From contig JBCBBJ010000002.1 of NCBI GenBank assembly GCA_038531745.1, positions 1 through 64,000 of the forward strand: a stretch of 64,000 nt of DNA, given 5' to 3'. Position numbers and translations under genes: made by a program. The notes under the pieces were generated by a model. The model saw nothing but the letters and a program-made list of their open reading frames with translations, ran no database searches and had not been told where the DNA came from. Shown here in pieces: positions 25,922 through 35,102 of this stretch (position 1 is the first letter of the stretch; each line of letters begins with the position of its first letter). This DNA is from CALLPQ01 sp038531745. GTDB lineage: Bacteria; Pseudomonadota; Alphaproteobacteria; Caulobacterales; Parvularculaceae.

Positions 25922-27532
25922 TCAGTCGAACAGGCTCGATTGCGCGCCGATTTTTGTCCGTTTTTGCCGACTTTTTGTGGCTGGTCCCTTTTTTCCCGCG
26001 CTGGGCACCTCGCCGTGGGGGCTATCCCCCGGTGCACCGAATGTCACTGCGCGCACCCCATCGGCGAATTCCACCGAGCCGGTTCTCCCCGGTACCAGCG
26101 TCGCGGCGGCACGGACAAGCCCTCCCGTTTCATCGCGCACCAGCGAAAAGCCCCGCGCCAGCACCGAGCGATGGGACAGGCTCGCCAATAGTTTTTCAAA
26201 ACCGGTGAGTGTTTGGTGCTTATGGCCCAGCGATGTTTGAAGAGTCGACCGCGACCGTATCGCCAGATCGTGGAGGCGACGATGATGGTGATCGGCCTGG
26301 CGCATGAGCGTTTCCCCGCCAAGCCGGGCATGGCGAACCCGGTCCCGGCGCCGGGCAATTTGATGGGTGAGCGACGCCGTTGTTTTCTCACCCGCCCGCG
26401 CCAGCCGGTCCGCCCGGGCTGTGAACCCCGCTTTCAGGATCGTGGGTGCGAGCCGCGCTTGCGCGTTGGCGGTTCGGGTGCGGGCCACTTCAATCCGGCG
26501 CCGCAACCCACCCGCCAAGAGATCGCTTAAACGATCAAGACGCTGACTATTGGCACCAAGAATATCTTCGGGACGGCCAAGACCACGCCCCGCCGCCACC
26601 AATGCGGCCCGGCGCTCCCCGACGAGACGCAACTGGCCGTCCATCAGGCGACGTTCCTTATTGACCAATTCGGCGGCCAGATCACTGCGTACTGGCGTTG
26701 CGATTTCCGCGGCTGCGGTTGGCGTTGGCGCACGCCTGTCGGCCACGTAATCGATCAGGGTTGTATCGGTTTCGTGACCCACCGCAGAGATTAGCGGGAT
26801 CGTGCTGTTCGCCGCTGCACGCGCTACAATTTCCTCATTGAAGCACCATAAATCCTCCAGGGAGCCGCCGCCGCGTGCCACGATCAACAGATCCGGCCGC
26901 GGGACGCCATCGCCATCGGTGAGCGCGTTGAACCCATCAATGGCCGCAGCAATTTTGGCTTCTGCCCCCTTACCCTGAACGGGCGTTGGCCAGACCAGCA
27001 CATGCACAGGGAACCGGGCCCGCAGACGATGCAGGATGTCGCGAATAACCGCGCCGCTGGGCGAGGTAACAACGCCAATAATATTGGGAATATATGGCAA
27101 TGCCTGTTTACGATCGTCAGCAAACAGACCTTCTGCCTGTAGCTGCTTTTTCCGTTTTTCGTAAAGCGCCATGAGCGCACCGGCCCCGGCTGGTTCTAGC
27201 GTATCGATAATAATCTGATAACGAGACTGACCGGCAAACGTTGTCATCCGTCCGGTGGCAATAACCTCCATCCCCTGCTCCGGCCGGACCTTGAGACGAG
27301 CGGCCATGCCTTTCCAGATAACACCATTGAGGACGGCACGCTCGTCTTTCAGGTCTAGGTAAACATGCCCAGAGGTAGGGGTTGATACCCGCCCCAATTC
27401 GCCGCGCACCCGCACCAGAGCAAAACCATCCTCAATGGTCGATTTTAGCGCGGTTGAAAGTTCTGAGACGGAATATTCGTGCAGGTTGGATGCGGTATGC
27501 GCCTTATGGCCGATGGTAAATTTTTCAGTCAT
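25922..27532 (-). CDS. xseA: Exodeoxyribonuclease VII large subunit
   Basis: XseA with XseB degrades single-stranded DNA to acid-soluble oligonucleotides. The protein of about 536 residues has the N-terminal OB fold (EYSVSELSTALKSTIEDGF, VRGELGR, GHVYLDLKDE), the catalytic core with GVVTSPSGAVIRDI, VWPTPVQGKGAE, ARGGGSLEDLWCFNEE and SAVGHETDTTLIDYVADRRAPTPTAAAE, and a long Arg-rich helical C-terminus. The ATG at 27532 is preferred; a GTG at 27547 is also in frame. It lies 25 bases downstream of the Glu-Pro-rich protein gene, probably in one transcript. Confidence 0.96.
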   Translation of the reverse strand: MTEKFTIGHKAHTASNLHEYSVSELSTALKSTIEDGFALVRVRGELGRVSTPTSGHVYLDLKDERAVLNGVIWKGMAARLKVRPEQGMEVIATGRMTTFAGQSRYQIIIDTLEPAGAGALMALYEKRKKQLQAEGLFADDRKQALPYIPNIIGVVTSPSGAVIRDILHRLRARFPVHVLVWPTPVQGKGAEAKIAAAIDGFNALTDGDGVPRPDLLIVARGGGSLEDLWCFNEEIVARAAANSTIPLISAVGHETDTTLIDYVADRRAPTPTAAAEIATPVRSDLAAELVNKERRLMDGQLRLVGERRAALVAAGRGLGRPEDILGANSQRLDRLSDLLAGGLRRRIEVARTRTANAQARLAPTILKAGFTARADRLARAGEKTTASLTHQIARRRDRVRHARLGGETLMRQADHHHRRLHDLAIRSRSTLQTSLGHKHQTLTGFEKLLASLSHRSVLARGFSLVRDETGGLVRAAATLVPGRTGSVEFADGVRAVTFGAPGDSPHGEVPSAGKKGPATKSRQKRTKIGAQSSLFD

Positions 27533-27557
27533 AGGTCCGCCGCTCACTGATCATCAT

Positions 27558-29417
27558 TTACTCACCATCATCATCTTTTTTGCGCCGGGCTGCGCGCTCT
27601 GCCTCCCGGCGCACACGTTCAATCTCGGCTTGGGTGCGTTCAAAATCTCTAAGCTGTTTATCCGTAATTATCGGATCATTACGCACCGGACGCGGGCCGA
27701 GGGGACCGGGGCCAAGATCAAGACCGGAGGTGCCCGATGCAATGGACTCCGACGTGGGGTCAATCGAATCGGCAATTGATGTTTGCGCCTTATTGGTAAT
27801 TTCAACGGCGCGTTCCAATGACTGGATAAGCCGCGCCTCCCGGGGCCCAACGATCAGAGACAATTCACGCGCCACGGGGCCGGACCCACCTCGTTCACGC
27901 TGTGCCTGACGCAGGATTTTTACCGCCCGCGAATAATCTTCGCCGCTATCACCGGGCTGCCAGCCGGATAAGATCTGTACACGGCCAGCACATTCAGCAA
28001 CCTTATCGGGATCGGCAAATTGTTGGCCGCAAAAGATGGCAATAATGCCCGACGCACCGGCAAGCGCCCCCACATTGCCCGAGGCAAAATCGGTCTGGGG
28101 CAAATCGACCGCTGGCAATTGAGTGCGCGGCAGCGCGGCAAACCGCCGGTCAAGACGCCCGGCCCGCCCGCCAAAACGCGGCTCCTCATCAAAGGCATCG
28201 TCGCCATTGACGCCGGGTCGACGGGATGCGGTGTCCGGTGCATTACGGCTTTTGAGCGCCGCCAAAATATCATCCGCTGACAGAATTTCTTCTTCGTCGT
28301 TCTCGTCCGGCTTTGTGGCTTCATCCGCGTCATCACTTTGCGCGAGTAATTCGTCAAGCACAGCCTCCGGCAACGCGTCGAGAATTTCCCGCTGTTCATC
28401 AGAAAGCGGATCACTATCGGTTGTCTCGTCATCCAAGGGAGCTTGCGGATCCCCTTCGGCCACAACAATTTCATCGTCCGGCCCGGTTTCCTCGCCGGGG
28501 TCGGGTACGTCCGCCGGTGCATCGGCCTCAACGTCTTCATCCGTTGCCGGATCACCATTTGCCTCTTCCGGGGCAAGTGGTTCATCCTCAGGCGATGGAG
28601 GTAAGGGCGCCAGCGTTTCGCTTTCCACGGATGAGGTAATGACAGGATCAGGAATAAACGGGGCGTCTTCTTCCTCACCCGGGGCGGCAAAATCATCCTT
28701 GGCCAGAAGATCAAGATCTTCCAAGGGCGCCGGTTCCTCCTGTTCGGGCTCCGGCTCCGGTTCGGGCTCCGGCTCTGGTGGCGGTGGCGGCGCTTCGGGC
28801 TCTGGTTCAGGCTCTACTGGTTCTGGTTCGGGCTCCGGTTCCACAGGTTCAGGTTCCGGTTCCGGTTCTATGGGCTCGGGCTCCGGTTCGGGCTCGATGG
28901 GTTCTGGTTCCGGCTCCGGTTCGGGCTCGATGGGTTCTGGTTCCGGCTCAGGCTCTGGCTCAATTGCCACATCTTCAATGATAGGGTCGGGCTCAGGCTC
29001 CGGTGTCACCTCCGGATCGCGCAGGGTTGGATAAATCGGATCAGCGGCCTGGCTGACCAAAGAAATATTGATCGTCGTCGGCGGGGCGTTGGGGATAAAA
29101 ATCTGAAACGTGCCATAGACAGCCATGACCGACAGCAGGAAAGCGTTCAGCACCGCCGCCATGGACAGCGCGGAGAATTGCCGCCGCTTTTCGTTTGCCC
29201 CAAAAACCTCAAAAAATGCTGTTGAAAAACCGGTCCAGGCCTGACCAACACGGCGCAATGGGCGCCGCAAGGGGCGTGGCACCATGCGCAACGGTTTGAG
29301 GAGCGGCACCGCACGGCGGCGCTCCCCCCCCGGCATGGCAATCGCGGGCGGTGTTGCGTCCAGATCATCCGCTGGGGTCTGGCCTGTGTCAGGCGTGTTA
29401 CTCAATATTGATCCCAT
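27558..29417 (-). CDS. TonB/TolA-like anchored protein with Glu-Pro repeat
   Basis: The 619-residue protein has a basic cytoplasmic N-terminus and one membrane helix at about residues 82-105. An extended Glu-Pro repeat (about 138-228) is followed by a long acidic linker rich in Asp, Glu, Ala and Pro, and a C-terminal domain with a GIIAIFCGQQF segment that ends in a charged coiled coil. The layout is that of proteins that span the periplasm from the inner membrane, such as TonB or TolA, but the C-terminal domain does not resemble TonB and I cannot name it. It is upstream of xseA and divergent from purD. Confidence 0.75.
   Translation of the reverse strand: MGSILSNTPDTGQTPADDLDATPPAIAMPGGERRRAVPLLKPLRMVPRPLRRPLRRVGQAWTGFSTAFFEVFGANEKRRQFSALSMAAVLNAFLLSVMAVYGTFQIFIPNAPPTTINISLVSQAADPIYPTLRDPEVTPEPEPDPIIEDVAIEPEPEPEPEPIEPEPEPEPEPIEPEPEPEPIEPEPEPEPVEPEPEPEPVEPEPEPEAPPPPPEPEPEPEPEPEQEEPAPLEDLDLLAKDDFAAPGEEEDAPFIPDPVITSSVESETLAPLPPSPEDEPLAPEEANGDPATDEDVEADAPADVPDPGEETGPDDEIVVAEGDPQAPLDDETTDSDPLSDEQREILDALPEAVLDELLAQSDDADEATKPDENDEEEILSADDILAALKSRNAPDTASRRPGVNGDDAFDEEPRFGGRAGRLDRRFAALPRTQLPAVDLPQTDFASGNVGALAGASGIIAIFCGQQFADPDKVAECAGRVQILSGWQPGDSGEDYSRAVKILRQAQRERGGSGPVARELSLIVGPREARLIQSLERAVEITNKAQTSIADSIDPTSESIASGTSGLDLGPGPLGPRPVRNDPIITDKQLRDFERTQAEIERVRREAERAARRKKDDDGE
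28734..29006. repeat. In-gene degenerate tandem repeat coding for Glu-Pro
   Basis: Short units of the kind ggctccggttc are repeated many times with variation over about 270 bases, coding on the minus strand for EPEPEP with IEP or VEP breaks. The antisense frame reads as a Gly-Ser repeat, which is an artefact. Such a tract is prone to length change between strains. Confidence 0.85.
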
Positions 29418-29566
29418 TCCGAACAGGGCTTAGTCAGGCCTCGTCCATCACCGCCGCAGGCGTCGACCGCATATCCGGATGGCGACCCGCGCCCGGCACC
29501 CGAAAAAGCAACCGCAATGTTAAACACTGGTCCTGCGCCGGGAAAAACACACAAACGGAGCTGCAC

Positions 29567-30868
29567 GTGAATGTCCTGTTAGTGGGCGGCGGTGGCCGCG
29601 AACACGCCCTTGCCTGGAAGATAACGCAAAGCCCGCAGCTCACCACGCTTTTTTGTTCTCTCGGCAATCCGGGTATCGACGCCTTGCCAAAAGTCGAGCC
29701 TTTTCTCGCCGAGGATATAGCCGCAATTGTTGCCCTTGCGGAAGCAAAATCGATTGATCTTGCGGTGATCGGTCCGGAGGCGCCGTTGGCGGCGGGGCTG
29801 GGGGATCGGTTGCGCGACGCCGGGATTGCCTGCTTTGGCCCGGATGCCGACGCTGCGCGCCTGGAAAGCTCCAAAGGGTTCATGAAGGATTTGTGTGCCC
29901 GCCATGATATCCCCACGGCGCGCTATGCGCGGGTTGGCTCCAAGGCGGAGGCAGATGCTTTTCTCGACACGCTCACCGCGCCCTATGTGATCAAGGCCGA
30001 TGGCCTTGCCGCCGGTAAAGGCGTGGTGATTGCCTCAACCCGGGCCGAGGCCGACGCGGCGGTAGCACACATGCTCAGCGGTCAGTTTGGGGCGGCCGGC
30101 ACAACACTTGTCATTGAGGAATTTCTTGACGGCGAAGAGGTGAGTTTCTTTGTGGTTTGCGACGGGCAAAACGCCGTCCCGCTCCTTGGCGTGCAAGACC
30201 ATAAGCGCGTCGGCGATGGCGACACCGGCGCGAACACGGGCGGTATGGGCGCCTATGCGCCAGCACCCATCTTTACCGATGATGTGTGCGCGCGGGCGAT
30301 GGCCGAGATTATCACCCCAACGCTAAAGGCCCTGCGGGCCGATGGCACACCGTTTATCGGGGTGCTTTTTGCCGGTTTGATGATCACGCAGGCGGGGCCG
30401 AAACTGATCGAATATAATGTGCGATTTGGCGACCCGGAATGTCAGGTGCTGATGCGGCTGATGACGTCGGACATCTTGCCCCTGCTCAAAGCCGCCGCCG
30501 ATGGCGCGCTTGGCGCGCCGGCGATCGACAAAATGCCTTGCCCCGTCTGGTCGCCGCACGCCTGTGCCCTGGTGGTGATGGCTGCGAAGGGGTATCCGGG
30601 AAGTTATGAAGAAGGCGAAACAATCGTTGGCGTTGAAATGGCAAACACCCAAGACAACATCACCGTCTTTCACGCGGGCACCCGCGTCGACGGCGCAAAC
30701 CTGGTCAGCGCAGGCGGCCGGGTCCTCAACGTCACCGCCACGGCAACCACTTTGGCCGAGGCGGTTGCCAAAGCCTATGGCGGTGTCGACGCGATTGATT
30801 GGCCTGGCGGGTTTTATCGCCGCGATATTGGCTGGCGCGCGTTGGCAACACGCCGCGATCAGGGATAG
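29567..30868 (+). CDS. purD: Phosphoribosylamine-glycine ligase
   Basis: PurD makes glycinamide ribonucleotide from phosphoribosylamine, glycine and ATP in purine synthesis. The 433-residue ATP-grasp enzyme shows the N-terminal MNVLLVGGGGREHALAWK, the ATP site in YVIKADGLAAGKGVVIA, QDHKRVGDGDTGANTGGMGAYAPAP, and VRFGDPECQ with the metal ligands. GTG 29567 is the start, because GGAG stands six bases before it and the family N-terminus begins exactly there. The MEST-like gene follows after four bases. Confidence 0.97.
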   Translation: MNVLLVGGGGREHALAWKITQSPQLTTLFCSLGNPGIDALPKVEPFLAEDIAAIVALAEAKSIDLAVIGPEAPLAAGLGDRLRDAGIACFGPDADAARLESSKGFMKDLCARHDIPTARYARVGSKAEADAFLDTLTAPYVIKADGLAAGKGVVIASTRAEADAAVAHMLSGQFGAAGTTLVIEEFLDGEEVSFFVVCDGQNAVPLLGVQDHKRVGDGDTGANTGGMGAYAPAPIFTDDVCARAMAEIITPTLKALRADGTPFIGVLFAGLMITQAGPKLIEYNVRFGDPECQVLMRLMTSDILPLLKAAADGALGAPAIDKMPCPVWSPHACALVVMAAKGYPGSYEEGETIVGVEMANTQDNITVFHAGTRVDGANLVSAGGRVLNVTATATTLAEAVAKAYGGVDAIDWPGGFYRRDIGWRALATRRDQG

Positions 30869-30872
30869 CACC

Positions 30873-31781
30873 ATGACACAAACGACCACGCCGACCTTGC
30901 GTTTATGGTCCATTGAGGAGTGGATCGCCAACCACCGTACCCTGACGATTGGCCCGTTTGAATTTGCCAGTTGGGTCCACCGCGACGAGGTGGCCGATCG
31001 CCCCTGGCTGTTGCTGATCCACGGCTTTCCCACATCCTCATGGGATTGGTCGGCTTTGTGGCGACCCCTTAGCGAACAATTTAATCTGGCAGCCATTGAT
31101 ATGCTTGGCTTTGGCTTGTCTGATAAACCCCGAAACCACCAATATGCGCTGGTGTCTCAGGCTGATCTTCAAGAGGCCCTGCTGGCTGAATTGGGCGTCA
31201 GTGAGGCGCATATTCTGTGCCATGATTATGGCGTTTCGGTTGCCCAGGAATTGCTGGCAAGGCAGGCTGAGCACGCGTTAAGCTTCCGCTTGCAGTCGGT
31301 TTGTTTTTTGAATGGCGGTATTTTTCCGCGACAACACCGCCCGCGTTTGATCCAGAAACTGGCCCTAACCCCGCTTGGCCCGGTGATCAGTGCACGGCTT
31401 TCAAAGGAGAAACTGCGCCAAACGTTTTGCGACATCTTTGGCCCGCAAACACCGCCAACCTCCCGGGAGATCGACGGCCATTGGCAAATGATGACCCATA
31501 ATCAGGGCAAGCGGGTTTTTCATAAAACCATGCGCTATATGAAAGACCGGCTTGTCCATCAACACCGCTGGGAAAGCGCCGTGACGCAAACCGACCTTCC
31601 CTTGCGGCTGATCAATGGTGGCAAGGATCCGATTTCCGGAAAACATCTGTATACATATTACCGCGAAAATGTACCCAAAGCGGATAGTGTTCTCCTGGAA
31701 GATATCGGCCACTATCCCCAAACCGAAGCGCCGGAAGAGGTCCTGGACGCCTTCCTCGCCTTTCACGGCCACCGGGCGTGA
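30873..31781 (+). CDS. Alpha/beta hydrolase resembling animal MEST
   Basis: The 302-residue hydrolase has the oxyanion region LLIHGFPTSSWDW, a nucleophile elbow CHDYGVSV with aspartate in the nucleophile place (as in epoxide hydrolases and haloalkane dehalogenases) and a late GHYPQTEAPEEV with the catalytic His. The block FLNGGIFPRQHRPRLIQKL and the VAQELLARQ segment are very close to the mesoderm-specific transcript (MEST) family. The substrate is unknown. It starts four bases after the purD stop, so it is probably co-transcribed, though a functional link to purines is doubtful. Confidence 0.85.
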   Translation: MTQTTTPTLRLWSIEEWIANHRTLTIGPFEFASWVHRDEVADRPWLLLIHGFPTSSWDWSALWRPLSEQFNLAAIDMLGFGLSDKPRNHQYALVSQADLQEALLAELGVSEAHILCHDYGVSVAQELLARQAEHALSFRLQSVCFLNGGIFPRQHRPRLIQKLALTPLGPVISARLSKEKLRQTFCDIFGPQTPPTSREIDGHWQMMTHNQGKRVFHKTMRYMKDRLVHQHRWESAVTQTDLPLRLINGGKDPISGKHLYTYYRENVPKADSVLLEDIGHYPQTEAPEEVLDAFLAFHGHRA

Positions 31782-31899
31782 TCCGCGCGCACCTTTGGGC
31801 AATTGAGAAAATCAGTATCCGTCTTGCGCAAACAGGACCCGGGATGCCGGATGCAAAGAACGCGACCCACGACCTGCTTAATTACATTGATTATACGCT

Positions 31900-32547
31900 C
31901 TAGTGGCCCACCAATGTTGCCAGTTCCATACGCAATTCGGGTAAGCCGGCGCCGGTTTCTGATGAGGTTGGCATCAAAACCGGATGGGCGGCGGGGCGTT
32001 TGATAATCGCCAGCCGCGTGGCCTCGCAGGTTTTCTCCAGATCAGTCGGTTTGACCTTATCCGTCTTTGTCAGGACGATTTGGTAATTCACGGCGCTCTT
32101 ATCGAGGAGATCGGCAATTTCAAGATCCGACGGCTTTAACCCATGGCGGGCATCAACCAGCAAACAGACCCGGCGCAACGCCATCCGCCCGCGCAGATAA
32201 TCGCGGGTGAGCTGTGTCCAGGCGTGGGCGGCTTTGCGCGAGGTCTTGGCGTATCCATAACCCGGCAGGTCAACCAGTTTCATGACCCCGCCCAAATTAA
32301 AAAAGTTCAGTTCGCGCGTGCGCCCCGGCGTGTTGGAGGCGCGGGCTAAATTGTTGCGTCCCGTCAGTGCGTTGAGAAGCGAGGACTTGCCCACATTGGA
32401 CCGCCCGGCAAAGGCAATCTCAGTGGTGTCCCCGTCGGGCAGGGTTTCAAGCGAGACAACACCCAGCATGAAATCGCACGGCCCCGCAAAAAGTTTGCGA
32501 CCAACCTCCAGCCCGTGTTGGCGCGCCAGTGTGTCGGCGTCACTCAT
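31900..32547 (-). CDS. engB: Ribosome-biogenesis GTPase EngB (YihA/YsxC)
   Basis: A 215-residue TrmE-Era-EngA-EngB-type GTPase needed for large ribosomal subunit assembly. G1 is GRSNVGKSSLLN, G2/G3 region NTPGRTRELNFF with DLPGYGYAK, and G4 is TKTDKVKP. Its ATG (32545-32547) overlaps the end of yidC by eight bases, so the two are translationally linked. This placement after yidC is the usual alphaproteobacterial order. Confidence 0.96.
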   Translation of the reverse strand: MSDADTLARQHGLEVGRKLFAGPCDFMLGVVSLETLPDGDTTEIAFAGRSNVGKSSLLNALTGRNNLARASNTPGRTRELNFFNLGGVMKLVDLPGYGYAKTSRKAAHAWTQLTRDYLRGRMALRRVCLLVDARHGLKPSDLEIADLLDKSAVNYQIVLTKTDKVKPTDLEKTCEATRLAIIKRPAAHPVLMPTSSETGAGLPELRMELATLVGH

Positions 32548-34459
32548 CGCTGTTGCCGGTGCCGGGTTGCGCCTTGTCTTTGTTTTCCGCTTTTTCTTTT
32601 GCTGGCGTCTTAATAGGCTTGGCATCAATCACGATGTCCTTACCGCCACTATTGGCACCGGCACCAGCACCGGCCACCGCCGGTTTGTCGCCGGGAAACA
32701 AAAAGCTAAACCGGTCCTTCAAATCAAGATCAACACCGTTACGACGCATAATGATCACTTGTTGGGCAACGGAAAGAACCGTGTTCCAAATCCAGTACAC
32801 AACAAGACCCGCAGCAAAGCTGGAGAACAAGAACATAAAAATCCAGGGGAGCATCGCCATCACCTGCCGCTGGGTGGGGTCCGGCGGCGGCGGGTTAAGT
32901 GACATCTGAAACCACATGGCAATACCCATCAAAATGGGCAACACACCCAATCCCATAAATGGCCCGATGAGCGGCAATGCGGTCGGCTCCCACGGGATCA
33001 ATCCGAACAGGTTAAAGATGCTGGTGGGATCGGGTGCTGATAAATCACGGATCCACCCCACAAACGGTTCGTGGCGCAATTCCAGTGTGACAAAGAGCGT
33101 TTTATAAAGGGCAAAAAAGATCGGCATCTGGATCAAAATCGGCAGACACCCGGCCATGGGATTGACGTTTTCTTTTTTGTAAAGCTCCATCATATCTTGC
33201 TGAAGCTTGACCTTATCCTCGCCGGCCCGTTCTTTGAGTTTTTCGAGCTTGGGTTGCAATTTCTTCATTCGGGTCATGGATTCATAACCCTTGTTAGCCA
33301 GCGGAAATAGAATTGCCTTAATAATCAGTGTAAGGATCAAAATAGCGATACCAAAATTTCCGGTCAGATTGCCAAAGAAATTCAGGACATAAAAAATGGG
33401 CCGTGTCAGGAAATTCAAACTGCCCCAATCCACCGCTTTGTCAAAGTCGAGGATCCCCAAACCGCCTTGTTCTACCGGCTTTTCATAGGCCTGCAGAATG
33501 TCCACATCTTTGGCGCCGGCAAAAACGAAGGACTTGACGCTATGGCTTTGACCGCCATTCAGACTAACCGCGGGTAGGGTATAGAACGTGTTGAATTCAG
33601 GGTCGGTCTGTGCCGTTTCGGTCTCGTTGTCATTGCGATATTTTGCTTCAAAGCTTGTATCTTGTGGCGGTATCGCAGCGGCTAGCCAGTATTTGTTCGT
33701 AATGCCAATCCATCCGCCGGTGCCGCTGGCGTCAACAACTTTGCCTTTGGCGAGTTTTTTGTATTTGCGATCATAAAGCTTGCCGCCAACAACCCCCACC
33801 GCCCCCTCATGCAAAATACCGCCGCCCTTGAGATCGTCGGGGATACCCTTTTGAATGACGAGGGCAAACGGCGTCACGGCCACCAGATTATCACCGGTGT
33901 TCCGGGCGGTTTGCTCCACCGTAAACATATATTGTTCGTCTACGGATATTGTCTTTTCAAAGACAATATCGCCCTCGCGGCGGGTCAAGGTAATGGGTGT
34001 ATCGGGCGTCAGCGTGCTGCCCGCACTTAATGTCCATTTTCTTGGTGTGTCGCTTGCCGCGCCATAGAGCCAACCCTGTTGAATATATTGCGCATCGGCC
34101 ACCGTTGCGGGTTGAAGGAGGTGAATATTGTCACTGTCCGGATCAAGGGTTTCACGATAGTCTTTGAGCACCAGATCATCGAACCGGCCGCCAACTAGAT
34201 TGATGGAACCGCGCAAGGTGGGGGTTTCAATCTCGACCCGGTCCGGCGTTTGCGCCAGCGCATCCTCAAGGGTCAGTTTCTGGGCCGTGGCCTCGCGCGC
34301 AATCCGGCTAGCCGGGTCCATCCGCTCTGCCTGCTCTTGCGCCTGGCGGGCCTGCCGGGCAGCTTCGAGTGCCGCGCGCTGGGGGGCGCCAAATACCAGT
34401 TCCCAGACCAAAAGCACCGCCGCCGACAGGACGATGGCCAATAACGTATTGCGATCCAT
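32540..34459 (-). CDS. yidC: Membrane protein insertase YidC
   Basis: YidC inserts proteins into the inner membrane alone or with SecYEG. The 639-residue protein has the N-terminal signal anchor (TLLAIVLSAAVLLVWELVF), a large periplasmic beta domain as in Gram-negative YidC, and a C-terminal five-helix insertase core. The core contains YKKENVNPMAGCLPILIQMPIFFALYK and the late hydrophobic hairpin MLPWIFMFLFSSFAAGLVVYWIWN. The tail is charged. No yidD-like gene is seen between it and rnpA (97 bases). Confidence 0.97.
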   Translation of the reverse strand: MDRNTLLAIVLSAAVLLVWELVFGAPQRAALEAARQARQAQEQAERMDPASRIAREATAQKLTLEDALAQTPDRVEIETPTLRGSINLVGGRFDDLVLKDYRETLDPDSDNIHLLQPATVADAQYIQQGWLYGAASDTPRKWTLSAGSTLTPDTPITLTRREGDIVFEKTISVDEQYMFTVEQTARNTGDNLVAVTPFALVIQKGIPDDLKGGGILHEGAVGVVGGKLYDRKYKKLAKGKVVDASGTGGWIGITNKYWLAAAIPPQDTSFEAKYRNDNETETAQTDPEFNTFYTLPAVSLNGGQSHSVKSFVFAGAKDVDILQAYEKPVEQGGLGILDFDKAVDWGSLNFLTRPIFYVLNFFGNLTGNFGIAILILTLIIKAILFPLANKGYESMTRMKKLQPKLEKLKERAGEDKVKLQQDMMELYKKENVNPMAGCLPILIQMPIFFALYKTLFVTLELRHEPFVGWIRDLSAPDPTSIFNLFGLIPWEPTALPLIGPFMGLGVLPILMGIAMWFQMSLNPPPPDPTQRQVMAMLPWIFMFLFSSFAAGLVVYWIWNTVLSVAQQVIIMRRNGVDLDLKDRFSFLFPGDKPAVAGAGAGANSGGKDIVIDAKPIKTPAKEKAENKDKAQPGTGNSDE

Positions 34460-34556
34460 GAGCTCTCTCGTGTTGAACGGGTGTGGTAGGCCGTTCCAAT
34501 GGCGGACTTATCGTCAGCACCACGCCGCATCCGACATGGCGCCATGCACAAAGCCC

Positions 34557-34922
34557 CTAATTCTCTTCGGTCTTATGCCGATTTTGCTGCAAACGGGTCA
34601 ATGCCTTGCCCACGTCTTCGCATAACCCCTCAAAAGACTGGGAAAGACCGCGCGACCTCGCGATGAAGATATAGTCAGCCGGGTCGCCGGACAGAAGGGG
34701 GGCATGGTGTTCAACCGCCGCTTTTAACCGTCGGCGCAGGCGATTTCGGCGCACCGCGTTACCGATCTTTTTGGTGACCGTAAAACCCACGCGGGGCCCG
34801 TTGATCAGGCTGATCTGCCGGTCTGGGCATTGACCCCGTACCAACAAAAAGCCCGGACGTCCCACGGCCGGGCTCTGGCGGAGTGCCAAAAACTGCGCTC
34901 TTTTCTTTAGTCGGGCAATCAT
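34557..34922 (-). CDS. rnpA: Ribonuclease P protein component
   Basis: RnpA is the protein subunit of RNase P, which trims the 5' ends of tRNA precursors. The 121-residue basic protein has the RNR signature in VGFTVTKKIGNAVRRNRLRRRLK and the family core RSRGLSQSFEGLCEDV. It lies between rpmH and yidC in the standard order. The rpmH stop is 45 bases upstream, as expected for a joint transcript. Confidence 0.96.
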   Translation of the reverse strand: MIARLKKRAQFLALRQSPAVGRPGFLLVRGQCPDRQISLINGPRVGFTVTKKIGNAVRRNRLRRRLKAAVEHHAPLLSGDPADYIFIARSRGLSQSFEGLCEDVGKALTRLQQNRHKTEEN

Positions 34923-34967
34923 TTTACGCCCTAACGGCCCGGCGGGCAGTCAGCCCCCACCAATCGG

Positions 34968-35102
34968 CTAGGCGGAAAGACGCTTGCGTCCCTTTGACCG
35001 GCGACGGGCCAAAATGGCGCGCCCCGCTTTAGTTGCCTTGCGGGCCCGAAAACCATGGCGGCGTTTGCGAACCAGACGGCTCGGCTGGTAAGTACGTTTC
35101 AT
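34968..35102 (-). CDS. rpmH: 50S ribosomal protein L34
   Basis: A 44-residue, very basic protein reading MKRTYQPSRLVRKRRHGF and ending KGRKRLSA, which is the complete L34 of the large ribosomal subunit. AAAGGAC stands before the ATG at 35100-35102. It heads the rpmH-rnpA-yidC-engB cluster. Confidence 0.97.
   Translation of the reverse strand: MKRTYQPSRLVRKRRHGFRARKATKAGRAILARRRSKGRKRLSA

Noticed and set aside
28123..29034. Plus-strand frame coding a Gly-Ser repeat protein
   Set aside because: It is the antisense of the Glu-Pro tract in the TonB/TolA-like gene and has no ribosome site or conserved domain.
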